From the NCBI GenBank assembly GCA_964411505.1, contig CAYPLH010000035.1:1-40401 (forward strand): DNA of 40,401 nucleotides, given 5' to 3'. Source of the DNA: CAYPLH01 sp964411505 (GTDB taxonomy: Bacteria > Bacillota > Clostridia > CAYPLH01 > DUMO01). This document shows positions 24,504-33,053 of this stretch, piece after piece (position 1 is the first letter of the stretch; each line of letters starts with the position of its first letter). Made by a program: the position numbers and the translations under genes. The notes under the pieces were generated by a model. It was given only the letters and a program-made list of their open reading frames with translations, made no database searches and was not told the origin of the DNA.

Positions 24504-25751
24504 CTATTTGCTTGGTGCTCGCTTTATTTTACGGTCTTGTGCAGAATATATAATCCATATGATATAGGTTGCAAGCATTGCAGCAGAAATCGCTTGTGGA
24601 CTTTTAAAAATGTACGTTGCCACTATATTAAGTGAAACTGAAACAAGAAGAATGACCACCATTTTTTTTAGATAATACTTAACCCTCCCTGTCACTTTGT
24701 AGAGGTTATTATAGAAAATATTCAGAACCGAAATCAGTGGCAGTCCAAGCATCAAAACCCACAAAACAGTTAAGGATTCGTTATAAGATGGCAAGAAGTT
24801 TATTATTATCGGTTTCACAATAAAATAGCCGAGGGGGAAAAGCCCCGAGCACATAAAAACCACTTGTCGTATCCGCTTTCGAATATGCAAATTGTCTATA
24901 TTTTGGGACATATATGAATAGAGTATATTCGTTATAGATGTAATCAGCATAAGAAAAATGTTCATAATTGACACTGCAAAGGAATACCATGCAAAAGTCT
25001 TAGTGTCAAAAGCAAACATAACAAACCACCTGTCCATCGAAAAGATCAATAGTACAAGCGCATCTGCAAGGAGAACGTAGATACCAGTTTTCATAATTTT
25101 TAAATACTGGGAGAAATTCATTTTTGCAGGTTTTATGCCATAAGTATATTTTCTTAGAAAATAAGTCAGCACTCCAGCAAGCAACAAATGATTTATTATC
25201 TTAAGCACTATAAATAAATCAGCACTTTTACTTTTAAGTACCCAGACTATTAACACTGTATCCAAAAGCTCAAGAAAAACAATAAACCCCTGCGCCTTTG
25301 CATAGTGTAAAAGACCGCCGGTTGCTCTGAAATAAAGTCTAAAAAAGTGTACAAGCTGAAGCGGAAAAACAAAAAACACAAACAACATAAAAGCTTTATC
25401 TTTCAAAACAGTTGCAAAAATAACAACTAACAAAGCAAACAACACCAGTTGAAGCTTTACGAGAAAAATGTAATAAGCCTTAAGCTGGGCTGGATCAATC
25501 TCATTCTCTTTCCGCCCCCCAAACACTATATAAAGCCCATCGGATAACCCTAAGCTGAAAACTGCCGCATAGGTAGCATAAAGCGAAAAAGCCTTAAAAA
25601 CAGCATAGCCTTCCATACTGAATACTTTTGGCAAAAAGAACCCGTTAATAACACCTATAAGCAATGCAATAGCATCAACAAAAAGCACCCATGGTGCTTT
25701 TGTTTTTCGTATCTTATTTAGTAAGCCTATGGCAGTATGCATCAGATTCAT
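24504..25751 (-). CDS. polysaccharide/oligosaccharide flippase-like membrane protein
   Basis: 415 residues with about 12 hydrophobic helices and short loops, matching the Wzx/MATE-like (polysaccharide biosynthesis) superfamily. Characteristic spots include the N-terminal GVINGFFLPKVFSMEGYAVF and the mid-protein SMDRWFVMFAFDTKTFAWYSF, which is like the family's DRF-type motif. It would move lipid-linked sugar units across the membrane. The ribosome binding site is weak. Possible functional link with the wzz/cpsD/ywqE cassette 4 kb away, though no sugar transferases are next to it. A transporter role for another lipid-linked compound cannot be excluded. Confidence 0.8.
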   Translation of the reverse strand: MNLMHTAIGLLNKIRKTKAPWVLFVDAIALLIGVINGFFLPKVFSMEGYAVFKAFSLYATYAAVFSLGLSDGLYIVFGGRKENEIDPAQLKAYYIFLVKLQLVLFALLVVIFATVLKDKAFMLFVFFVFPLQLVHFFRLYFRATGGLLHYAKAQGFIVFLELLDTVLIVWVLKSKSADLFIVLKIINHLLLAGVLTYFLRKYTYGIKPAKMNFSQYLKIMKTGIYVLLADALVLLIFSMDRWFVMFAFDTKTFAWYSFAVSIMNIFLMLITSITNILYSYMSQNIDNLHIRKRIRQVVFMCSGLFPLGYFIVKPIIINFLPSYNESLTVLWVLMLGLPLISVLNIFYNNLYKVTGRVKYYLKKMVVILLVSVSLNIVATYIFKSPQAISAAMLATYIIWIIYSAQDRKIKRAPSK

Positions 25752-25813
25752 AACTAACCCTTACTCTTGGATTTACTATTACAGTAGTAATCTCGTCTAT
25801 CAACCCGCAAAGT

Positions 25814-25924
25814 TCAACGAAGTTTCCCTTGCTTTACTTTGCTAGCTTCAAAATCGCTAGTATTTCTTTCAACACCTTTTCCGAATATTATACGAGTCGG
25901 ACTTAAAAATTCAAAATTTTGCAT
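25814..25924 (-). pseudogene. remnant of an iron-containing alcohol dehydrogenase (5' end only)
   Basis: Directly after a strong AGGAGG, an ATG opens a 36-codon frame starting MQNFEFLSPTRIIFGKGVER. This matches the conserved N terminus of iron-dependent (butanol-type) alcohol dehydrogenases, which normally have about 385 residues. After roughly 20 residues the similarity is lost (NTSDFEASKVKQGKLR) and a stop follows. No further part of the enzyme is found downstream, where the flippase gene begins. It lies 34 bases after the hexosamine kinase gene, suggesting it was once in the same operon and lost most of its length by deletion. Confidence 0.6.
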
Positions 25925-25957
25925 ATTGCAAAACCTCCTGTTTTAACTGCAATTTTC

Positions 25958-27124
25958 CTAAAGCGCTGGAAACAATGCCCTCTTATTTTTATTTATATCC
26001 TCATAGACTGCTGAAAATCTACCATTGGTATATTTTTCAACTACCCTCTCCATTTTTTCATATTTGAATTCCATGTCTTGTACCAATTTAAACTGCGCTC
26101 TGGTACGAACAAGGTTGTGCCCTTCATAGTTTGTTTTAAAATAAACATCACCATTAATGTGGTCTGTAAGGAATCTCATTCCTAGCTCTAATGTAATTAA
26201 TCTCGCCGAAAAAGAAAGATATTTAATTTCGATAGGTGTTAAAAATTCACCAGCAAGTTCAAGATAACCTCTTGTAAACTCCTCAAACAATCCAAGATCT
26301 AGACTGATTTTGGTCAGATCCCTTTCATCTTCTTCTGACGTATTAGCACCTGAACGTATTGAATCCCCAAAATCATAAAGAGAAGATCCTGGCATAACCG
26401 TATCCAGATCAATTACGCATATTCCTTCACCACTTTTATTGTCAATAAGTACATTGTTAAATTTAGTATCATTGTGTGTAACCCTAAGTGGTAGTTGACC
26501 AGATTCTAATAGGTTGGAAATCAGGGATAATTCTGGCTCCCTTTTTTTAATAAAATTGATTTCGCTTTGCACGCTCTTAACCCTTCCTGCTTGATCTTGG
26601 TCAATCGCATCTAATAAAACTTTAAACCGCTTAGGCGTATTATGAAAATCTGGAATAGTATCATAAAGATTTTTAACAGGAAAATCACTTAAAAATTTTT
26701 GAAATCTTCCAAAAGCTTTACCTGCATTATAAAGATGAATTGGATCTTCGACTATCTGATAGGTTCTTGCATCACCAATATAGTTGTACGCCCGCCAATA
26801 GTTTCCATAGTCACATTTATAGATATATTCACCTTTTTGGGTTGGAACAAAGTTTATGGTCTCTCTTGAGGGGTCTCCACCCTGTTTAATAACCTTCTTC
26901 CTGATATGCTGTGTAATAGCAGTGACATTTTCCATAAGCTTATATGGTTCTTTGAATACATTATGGTTGATTCTTTGTACAATATACCGGTTATTACTCC
27001 CATTTTCACTTTTAAAAATTGCCATATATGTATCATTTATATTGCCGCACTTTATCTTTTCGTCTTTTATAAAATCCCCACTTACTTCAAAGTTACTGAT
27101 GACCGCGTCCAACGTTGATTTCAC
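25958..27124 (-). CDS. nahK: APH-fold sugar kinase, N-acetylhexosamine 1-kinase-like
   Basis: 388 residues. The aminoglycoside-phosphotransferase fold shows the catalytic loop VTHNDTKFNNVLID and the metal-binding VIDLDTVMPGSSLYDFGD. The stretch FGRFQKFLSDFP, then IPDFHNTPKRF is characteristic of the NahK/LnpB family, which phosphorylates GlcNAc or GalNAc at C1 in salvage of hexosamines. Substrate is inferred from family resemblance. The GTG at 27124 lies 8 bases after GGAGGG; the in-frame TTG at 27139 overlaps that site. A consensus promoter stands about 115 bases upstream. A sulfatase gene 6 kb away would fit use of sulfated glycans, but that is conjecture. Confidence 0.8.
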   Translation of the reverse strand: MKSTLDAVISNFEVSGDFIKDEKIKCGNINDTYMAIFKSENGSNNRYIVQRINHNVFKEPYKLMENVTAITQHIRKKVIKQGGDPSRETINFVPTQKGEYIYKCDYGNYWRAYNYIGDARTYQIVEDPIHLYNAGKAFGRFQKFLSDFPVKNLYDTIPDFHNTPKRFKVLLDAIDQDQAGRVKSVQSEINFIKKREPELSLISNLLESGQLPLRVTHNDTKFNNVLIDNKSGEGICVIDLDTVMPGSSLYDFGDSIRSGANTSEEDERDLTKISLDLGLFEEFTRGYLELAGEFLTPIEIKYLSFSARLITLELGMRFLTDHINGDVYFKTNYEGHNLVRTRAQFKLVQDMEFKYEKMERVVEKYTNGRFSAVYEDINKNKRALFPAL

Positions 27125-27236
27125 TACTTCGCCCTCCAATACACAGTTATTACCAGTTTATGTTTTTATACCTGTTGTTGTTACAAGTAGCATACATAAT
27201 CCTCTTTCTATTTTCCGACAATTTACGTACCAAACC

Positions 27237-27265
27237 ATTATACCTTCAAATAAAAAATTTATCAA
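27237..27265 (-). promoter_or_regulatory. sigma-A promoter of the hexosamine-kinase gene
   Basis: TTGATA (27265-27260) and TATAAT (27242-27237) with a 17-base spacer on the minus strand. The leader to GTG 27124 would be about 105 bases. The rest of the 27125-27447 gap holds no gene I can support. Confidence 0.7.
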
Positions 27266-27447
27266 TCCCGGGGTGGGCGTTCGCAGGATATGTTGATTCA
27301 AAAGGTACTGTGTCGGGTACAGTCGCTTAAGACTAACAGAAGGTGCAGTCATAATTTATGATGATAAAGTGTAGCATAAAAAACAATTAGCTTTATTTTT
27401 ACAGAAAACTCGGTGAGTGGAATATAAAAATTACATCCCACTAATCC

Positions 27448-28089
27448 TTACTTATTCTGAAGTTTGTACAAAATCTTAAAGCCCTCTTTTTCGATGGTAT
27501 TTTCAATTTCCAGGGTGTTAAGCGAGTTAATCCCAAGCACCACAGCACTTTTTCCACCACCACCGCGATAAACAGCTACATGGGTTATATTTGCACCATG
27601 CTTTCCAGTTATGCTGGTCAGATGAGACATTATACCCGGCTCATCATCTGCTTCTACAGTAAGCCTAGTACCATATTCACGAAAACCTAAAAGCTCAATA
27701 AAGGATTCGAAAATATTACTTTCAGTGATGATCCCTATAAGCTTGCCATCATCAACAACTGGTAAGAAGCCGATATTATTATCTCTCATCAAAATTGCGG
27801 CTTCCTCTAGTAGCGCTTTTGAAGATATTGTTACTGGGTTTTTTGTCATTATCCGGCTTACCTTTGTTTTTGATAAAAGATATGTGATCTCCCCTATACT
27901 AAATGTAGTAGCCTGTGATGGAGATGCCCTTAAGACATCTTCTTTTGAAATTATTCCAACAAGCTTACCGTCTTTCACTACAGGCAGACGCCTTATTCCG
28001 TTTTTGCTCATTATTTCGTGCGCATCGGGAATAGTCTGATCCGGTGAAATTGTGAACGGATTTGTTGTCATCTTGTTCTTTACAAACAT
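27448..28089 (-). CDS. CBS-domain pair with C-terminal ACT domain (AcuB-like)
   Basis: 213 residues. Two CBS modules (about 1-60 and 75-135) each contain the pattern LPVV(K/D)DGKLVGIIS/T. They are followed by an ACT domain (about 140-213, TRLTVEADDEPGIMSHLTSI). CBS pairs bind adenosine nucleotides, and ACT domains bind amino acids. This fusion resembles AcuB-type proteins and would be a cytoplasmic sensor of energy and amino-acid state. The gene starts 4 bases after livF and is the last of the branched-chain amino-acid transport operon, so a regulatory link to leucine/isoleucine/valine uptake is likely (inference). Confidence 0.88.
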   Translation of the reverse strand: MFVKNKMTTNPFTISPDQTIPDAHEIMSKNGIRRLPVVKDGKLVGIISKEDVLRASPSQATTFSIGEITYLLSKTKVSRIMTKNPVTISSKALLEEAAILMRDNNIGFLPVVDDGKLIGIITESNIFESFIELLGFREYGTRLTVEADDEPGIMSHLTSITGKHGANITHVAVYRGGGGKSAVVLGINSLNTLEIENTIEKEGFKILYKLQNK

Positions 28090-28093
28090 AACA

Positions 28094-28798
28094 TCATCCC
28101 CCTAAATAAGCTTTTTTAATATCATCACTTTGCATAAGCTCCTTGCCTGTTCCTGAAAGTACAATGGACCCATTTTCCATAACATAGGCATATTGAGCAA
28201 TCTGAAGAGCCATACTTGCATTTTGCTCAACGAGAAGAATCGTAGTTCCCGCCTCGTTTATAATTTTTATTATATCAAAAATTTCCTGTACTAGCAAAGG
28301 TGCCAGACCCATGGAAGGTTCGTCAAGAAAAAGAATTCTTGGTCGGCTCATAAGCGCACGACCCATCGCAAGCATCTGTTGTTCTCCTCCAGATAATGTG
28401 CCTGCCGCCTGCTTCCTTCTGTTTTTTAAAATGGGAAAATGTGTATAAACCATTTCAAGGTCCTGCAAAATTTTGGCTTTGTCTTTTCGAAGGTATGCTC
28501 CTAGTTCAAGATTCTCAAGAACAGTCATTGCTGTAAAAACACGACGTCCTTCAGGAACGTGTGAAATACCCAACTCCACCCTTTTTCTAGGAGGAGTTCC
28601 GGTAATATCAATCCCATCTAAAAATATCGAACCAGAAGTAGGCTTTTTAAGCCCTGAAATAGTTCTGAGTGTTGTAGTCTTCCCTGCACCATTAGCACCA
28701 ATAAGCGTAACAATATCTCCGTCCGAAACGGTAAGAGAAATTCCTTTTACTGCATGAATGACACCAAAGTGTACATCCATGTTTTTTATTTCAAGCAT
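28094..28798 (-). CDS. livF: branched-chain amino-acid ABC transporter ATPase LivF
   Basis: 234 residues from the ATG at 28798 (MLEIKNMDVHFGVIHAVKG). Walker A GANGAGKTTT, signature LSGGEQQ, Walker B ILFLDEPSMGLAPLL and the LivF-specific VEQNASMAL are visible. It powers uptake together with LivG. The start lies within the end of livG (the ATG is just before the livG TGA), which indicates translational coupling; GAGAGG lies about 9 bases before it. Confidence 0.95.
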   Translation of the reverse strand: MLEIKNMDVHFGVIHAVKGISLTVSDGDIVTLIGANGAGKTTTLRTISGLKKPTSGSIFLDGIDITGTPPRKRVELGISHVPEGRRVFTAMTVLENLELGAYLRKDKAKILQDLEMVYTHFPILKNRRKQAAGTLSGGEQQMLAMGRALMSRPRILFLDEPSMGLAPLLVQEIFDIIKIINEAGTTILLVEQNASMALQIAQYAYVMENGSIVLSGTGKELMQSDDIKKAYLGG

Positions 28799-29576
28799 CA
28801 CCAACATCCTCTCCCAAATAAGCTTCTATAACGCGTTTGTTGGATTTAACCTCATCGGGTGCACCGTTGGCAATTACCATACCATAATCCAAAACATAAA
28901 TACGCTCACAAATTTTCATTACCAGTGACATATCATGCTCTATTAATAAAATTGTAAGGTCAAATTTTCGCCTTATCCAACCTATAAGCTCTGACAACAT
29001 GACAGTTTCTGCAGGGTTCATTCCGGCTGCAGGCTCATCAAGCAAAAGTACTGTCGGGTTGGTAGCAAGAGCTCTTGCAATTTCAAGATGCCGTTGTTCT
29101 CCATATGGTAGGTTCTTAGCGTATTCATTGTATTTATGATCCAACTTCATTATTTTTAAAAGCTCCATACTTTTTTTAAGGAGCTTCGTTTCTTCTCGTT
29201 TATAGGAAGGTAAGTGGAAAAATGCCGAAAGTAAACCATATCTTACATTCCTGTGCATTGCTATGCGTACATTGTCAAGCACTGTTAAATCCTTAAAAAG
29301 CCTAATATTCTGGAATGTTCTTGCTAACCCCTCGTTACATATAGTATGGGGTTTTAGACCTTGCAAATCTTTTTGCTTTCCATCTTTCCATAGCGTTATT
29401 TTACCTTTTGTCGGCATATAAAACCCGGTGAGTAGATTAAATACAGTGGTTTTTCCTGCTCCGTTAGGTCCAATCAATCCTACCAATTCACCTTTATAAA
29501 TATCAAGGTCAACATTATGAACCGCCATCAATCCCCCAAAGGATTTAGTTAACTTTTCAACTTTCAAAACTGGCAT
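28791..29576 (-). CDS. livG: branched-chain amino-acid ABC transporter ATPase LivG
   Basis: 261 residues. Walker A GPNGAGKTT, the LivG-typical insertion around LARTFQNIRLFKDLTVLDNV, the degenerate signature LPYGEQRHLEIARALA, Walker B VLLLDEPAAGMNP and the histidine segment LIEHDMSLVM. This is the longer of the two ATPases of HAAT-type transporters. It begins 3 bases after livM. Confidence 0.95.
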   Translation of the reverse strand: MPVLKVEKLTKSFGGLMAVHNVDLDIYKGELVGLIGPNGAGKTTVFNLLTGFYMPTKGKITLWKDGKQKDLQGLKPHTICNEGLARTFQNIRLFKDLTVLDNVRIAMHRNVRYGLLSAFFHLPSYKREETKLLKKSMELLKIMKLDHKYNEYAKNLPYGEQRHLEIARALATNPTVLLLDEPAAGMNPAETVMLSELIGWIRRKFDLTILLIEHDMSLVMKICERIYVLDYGMVIANGAPDEVKSNKRVIEAYLGEDVGDA

Positions 29577-29579
29577 GAC

Positions 29580-30560
29580 CTAAATCCTTCCTTTCCCGGG
29601 AAATAGCTTTCCCCGTTTCTTAAAAAAGTTAAGAGAAATTTCCTTTGACCCCAGTAATCCTTGCGGACGAAAAAGCATTATAATAATCAAAAGTAATGAA
29701 TATAAAATCATACGGATTTCTGAAAGTGCTTGGAGATAAGTAGAAATAACAGCTAAAAGTATAGCTGCCAGTACAGAGCCCGATATACTCCCCAAGCCAC
29801 CAAATACCACTATTACCAGGACGTCAATTGACCTTTGGAACCCAAACAATCCAGGTTCTATAAAATAGAAGTAAGACGCATAAAGTGCTCCTGCAATTCC
29901 TGCACAAAAAGCTCCAAAAGTAAATGCTATAACTTTGTACCTTGTCGTATTTATACCCATGGCTGATGCTGCGATTTCATCTTCACGTATTGAAATGCAA
30001 GCTCGACCATGAGAAGAACGCAATAAGTTAAAGATGACCAATATAGTTCCTGCAGTAAAAACAAATAGCCATGTCCAGTTTACGAATTGTGGAATACCAC
30101 TTAAACCAGCTGCTCCATTTGTGATTTTATCAAGATTTATAAAAACAACTTTTATTATTTCAGACATCCCCAAGGTAGCTATTGCAAGATAGTCGCCTTG
30201 AAGACGCAATGTCGGAAGTCCTACCAGAAAACCAACGATAGCTGCTGCTACAGCACCTGTAAGTACGCCCAAAACAAACCCGGTTGTAGTAGGGTTTTTT
30301 AAAGTAATAATTGCACATGCATATGCACCAATAGACATAAAGCCCGCATGACCTAACGAAAATTGACCTGTGAAGCCAGTTATAAGATTAAGGCTTACAG
30401 CCAAGATTATATTAATGCAAATTGTTGCCAATGTTATTTGAAGATAAGAATTGATAATATTTGTGTAAACAAGAAGTTGGATAATAACATAAGTGAGCGT
30501 TAATGCAAGTATTGTCTTTGTGATATTTTGTCCAAAAATTTTTTTTCTTTTTTCTTTCAA
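29580..30560 (-). CDS. livM: branched-chain amino-acid ABC permease LivM
   Basis: 326 residues and about 9-10 membrane helices. The motif GFTGQFSLGHAGFMSIGAY and the cytoplasmic loop RVGRAC-like SHGRACISIREDEIAASAMGI, which contacts the ATPases, are typical of LivM. FRPQGLLG near the end is also a family mark. The TTG start has GAAGGTG 6 bases before it. It sits 2 bases after the livH stop. Confidence 0.94.
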   Translation of the reverse strand: MKEKRKKIFGQNITKTILALTLTYVIIQLLVYTNIINSYLQITLATICINIILAVSLNLITGFTGQFSLGHAGFMSIGAYACAIITLKNPTTTGFVLGVLTGAVAAAIVGFLVGLPTLRLQGDYLAIATLGMSEIIKVVFINLDKITNGAAGLSGIPQFVNWTWLFVFTAGTILVIFNLLRSSHGRACISIREDEIAASAMGINTTRYKVIAFTFGAFCAGIAGALYASYFYFIEPGLFGFQRSIDVLVIVVFGGLGSISGSVLAAILLAVISTYLQALSEIRMILYSLLLIIIMLFRPQGLLGSKEISLNFFKKRGKLFPGKGRI

Positions 30561-30562
30561 CC

Positions 30563-31447
30563 CTACACCTTCTCCCTTACATTTTTACCAAACAATCCTG
30601 CTGGTTTTATTATAAGGATTAAGATTAATATTGCAAATACTACTGCATCCCTGTACATTGAATTTAAGTATCCTGCAACAAAAACCTCAACCATACCGAT
30701 AAAATATCCTCCAACCATTGCTCCTGGAATTATGCCTATGCCGCCAAAAACAGCTGCAATAAACGCCTTCAACCCTGGCATAGTGCCCATCAGGGGATTG
30801 ATCGAATTGTAGTATATCCCCACAAGAACGCCTGCAGCACCTGCTAGTGAAGAACCGATGGCAAAGGTAAACGAAATTGTAGTATCAATATTAATACCCA
30901 TAAGCTCTGCTGCATCCCTATCTAAGGATACCGCTCGCATTGCTTTACCGATTTTTGTCTTTTTAACAATATACTGCAGCAATACCATCAAAACAATTGT
31001 AATAACCATAATCAAAACCTGCTGCATAGTAATGACCATAGTACCTAATTTAAACTTCTTAGCTATAAATCCTGTCATTGCTGGATAGGAGCGAACTCCT
31101 GCTTTCATAAAGAACATAACTACATTCTCTAAAAACAGTGATACACCAATCGCTGTTATCAATACTGCAATCCTTGTAGCATTTCTCAGACGCTTATAAG
31201 CAACCTTTTCTATAGTAACACCTAATAATGTGCAAAGCACCATCGCGATTAACAATGATGGGAAAACTCCAAGATTAAATGTAGTCATGCAAAAAAAACC
31301 TACATAGGCTCCTATCATATATACATCGCCATGTGCAAAATTAATTAGCTTAATTATCCCATAGACCATAGTGTAACCAAGAGCTATAAGTGCATAAATA
31401 CTCCCTAATGATAGTCCATTAACAACCTGTTGTAAAAATTGTTCCAA
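30563..31447 (-). CDS. livH: branched-chain amino-acid ABC permease LivH
   Basis: 294 residues, about 8 membrane helices. The start VVNGLSLGSIYALIALGYTMVYG-type N terminus, INFAHGDVYMIGAY and the loop KIGKAMRAVSLDRDAAELMGI are characteristic of LivH. IKPAGLFGK ends the protein. The TTG start has AAGGGG 6 bases before it. A stable hairpin separates it from the substrate-binding protein gene. Confidence 0.95.
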   Translation of the reverse strand: MEQFLQQVVNGLSLGSIYALIALGYTMVYGIIKLINFAHGDVYMIGAYVGFFCMTTFNLGVFPSLLIAMVLCTLLGVTIEKVAYKRLRNATRIAVLITAIGVSLFLENVVMFFMKAGVRSYPAMTGFIAKKFKLGTMVITMQQVLIMVITIVLMVLLQYIVKKTKIGKAMRAVSLDRDAAELMGINIDTTISFTFAIGSSLAGAAGVLVGIYYNSINPLMGTMPGLKAFIAAVFGGIGIIPGAMVGGYFIGMVEVFVAGYLNSMYRDAVVFAILILILIIKPAGLFGKNVREKV

Positions 31448-31552
31448 AAACTTCCCCTTCCTTCAATGCTGACTGGTTCAGCTATATCTTTAGTTAATTA
31501 TTTAAGGAAATTCTTGCTGCTAAAAAAATATTAATATATAAAAATGTAAATG

Positions 31553-31590
31553 CATATAAGTGAGGGCAATAACTAACCCTCACTTATATG
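31553..31590 (-). other. perfect 14-bp hairpin between livK and livH
   Basis: CATATAAGTGAGGG pairs perfectly with CCCTCACTTATATG around a 10-base loop. On the minus strand only a loose T-rich stretch follows. Such hairpins after binding-protein genes usually stabilise the upstream mRNA or act as partial terminators, giving more binding protein than permease. Confidence 0.65.
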
Positions 31591-31612
31591 TGAAAAAGTC
31601 TATACTGTTCTA

Positions 31613-32764
31613 TTAATTACTAACCCTCTCACTGCTAAATTGTTTTCCGTCTTTGAGTTGGATAACAACAATAGCCTTTACAGGATTGTGGTTTTCATCA
31701 ATGCTAAAGGAACCGGTAACACCATCGAAGTTTTCAGTTGCGGCAAGTGCACTTTTTACAGCGTCTCCAGTTAATTTGTCAGCTCGACCAATTCCATCAG
31801 CTACAAACCTAGCAAGATCATAACCAAGTGCATTAAATGCATCAGGCTCTTTGTTATATTTAGCTTTAAAGTCTTTAATAAAATTCACAACTATATCACT
31901 TGTATCAAGTGATGAATAGTGGTTTGAAAAATAAACATCATTAAGAGCTTTTTCACCGGCAAGATCCAATAAGACCGGTGAATCAAAACCGTCGGCACCA
32001 AGAACTGGCACCTCAATACCTTGATCACGTGCCTGCTTAATGATAAGACCTGCTTCTTCATAATAACCAGGAATAAATATTACATCAAAATCCTGACCTT
32101 TTATTTTAGTAAGAATAGCATTAAAGTCAGTGTCACCTTTAATGTATGCTTCCTTGGCTACAATAGCACCACCACCTGCTGTAAAAGACTTCTCAAAATT
32201 CTCAGCAAGGCCTTTACCATAATCGCTGGAGCTATCCATAATAATTACAGCTTTCTTCTTAGAAAGATTGTTAAGCGCATAATTAGCCATTCCTGTTCCT
32301 TGATAAGAATCATTGAAACAGATACGGAATGCATATTCTTTTACGCCATTTGCGTCAACTGTCACATCGTCTCCAGTAGTAGAACCGGATGCTACGGGAA
32401 TTTTGTTTTTTGTTGCTACAGGAATGGTAGCTTTGAAAGCACCTGTGGTTGCCGGTCCAAGCACAGCAAGAACCTTGTCCTGTGTCATAAGCTTTGTTAC
32501 AAGGGACGTTGCTTCAGCCGGATCAGATTTGTTATCATACTTAAAAGGTGCGATTTTTTTGCCATCTATTCCGCCAGCATTGTTGATTTGTTCAATTGCT
32601 AGCTCAATGCCCTCTACAGAGCTCTGTCCATAAGTTGCGACCTCTCCTGTTAGCTCATAGTTGATACCAATCTTGATTTCATTTTGATTTGTTGTTTCTG
32701 AGCAGCCTGCAAACAGTGTCAACACAAGGGCTGTCATAATCACTGCACAAATAATTTTTTTCAT
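31613..32764 (-). CDS. livK: branched-chain amino-acid binding lipoprotein LivK
   Basis: 383 residues. The lipoprotein signal ends in LFAGC with C21 as the lipid-modified residue. The mature protein has the type I periplasmic-binding fold of the LivJ/LivK group: IKIGINYELTGEVATYGQSS, then LVTKLMTQDKVLAVLGPATTG and VYFSNHYSS. It is anchored outside the membrane and delivers leucine, isoleucine or valine to LivHM; the exact specificity cannot be read from sequence. First gene of the operon, with GGAGAGG before the ATG and a consensus promoter about 80 bases upstream. Confidence 0.94.
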   Translation of the reverse strand: MKKIICAVIMTALVLTLFAGCSETTNQNEIKIGINYELTGEVATYGQSSVEGIELAIEQINNAGGIDGKKIAPFKYDNKSDPAEATSLVTKLMTQDKVLAVLGPATTGAFKATIPVATKNKIPVASGSTTGDDVTVDANGVKEYAFRICFNDSYQGTGMANYALNNLSKKKAVIIMDSSSDYGKGLAENFEKSFTAGGGAIVAKEAYIKGDTDFNAILTKIKGQDFDVIFIPGYYEEAGLIIKQARDQGIEVPVLGADGFDSPVLLDLAGEKALNDVYFSNHYSSLDTSDIVVNFIKDFKAKYNKEPDAFNALGYDLARFVADGIGRADKLTGDAVKSALAATENFDGVTGSFSIDENHNPVKAIVVIQLKDGKQFSSERVSN

Positions 32765-32843
32765 TTTGTTCCTCTCCTTTTTAGAGTAGTTTATAGCCTA
32801 TCACCACTTTATCATGTTAAACTGCTACATTTGATTTTTACTA

Positions 32844-32872
32844 ATTTTATAATGTCTATCTACTTTTGTCAA
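32844..32872 (-). promoter_or_regulatory. sigma-A promoter of the liv operon
   Basis: On the minus strand TTGACA (32872-32867) is separated by 17 bases from TAAAAT (32849-32844). The leader to the livK start is about 70 bases. Confidence 0.65.
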
Positions 32873-32940
32873 TGAGTTTTTACCGTTTCTTCAACCCTGC
32901 TTCATTAGTAATTGAGACTATCCACAGGTAGCTGAGGAGT

Positions 32941-32984
32941 CTTCCTTACTGAAGTTGTGCTGCAGTATTAAAGAAGTTGTTCAT
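32941..32984. repeat. relic of inverted-repeat family 2
   Basis: TTCCTTACTGAAGTTGTGCT and the following GCAGTATTAAAG..TTGTTCAT resemble the right arm of the 22831-23020 element (TTCCTTGCTGAAGCTGTATA and onward) with scattered differences. No left arm is seen. Confidence 0.55.
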
Positions 32985-33053
32985 AAAAGGCACTATCAGA
33001 ATAGCTACAAGTAATTATATCTATTCAATGAGGAGTAACCTAAAAAACAATTA

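Noticed and set aside
27115..27330. Plus-strand frame ending IPGWAFAGYVDSKGTVSGTVA
   Set aside because: The tail looks slightly SLH-like, but most of the frame is antisense to the kinase leader, lacks a ribosome binding site and overlaps a consensus minus-strand promoter.
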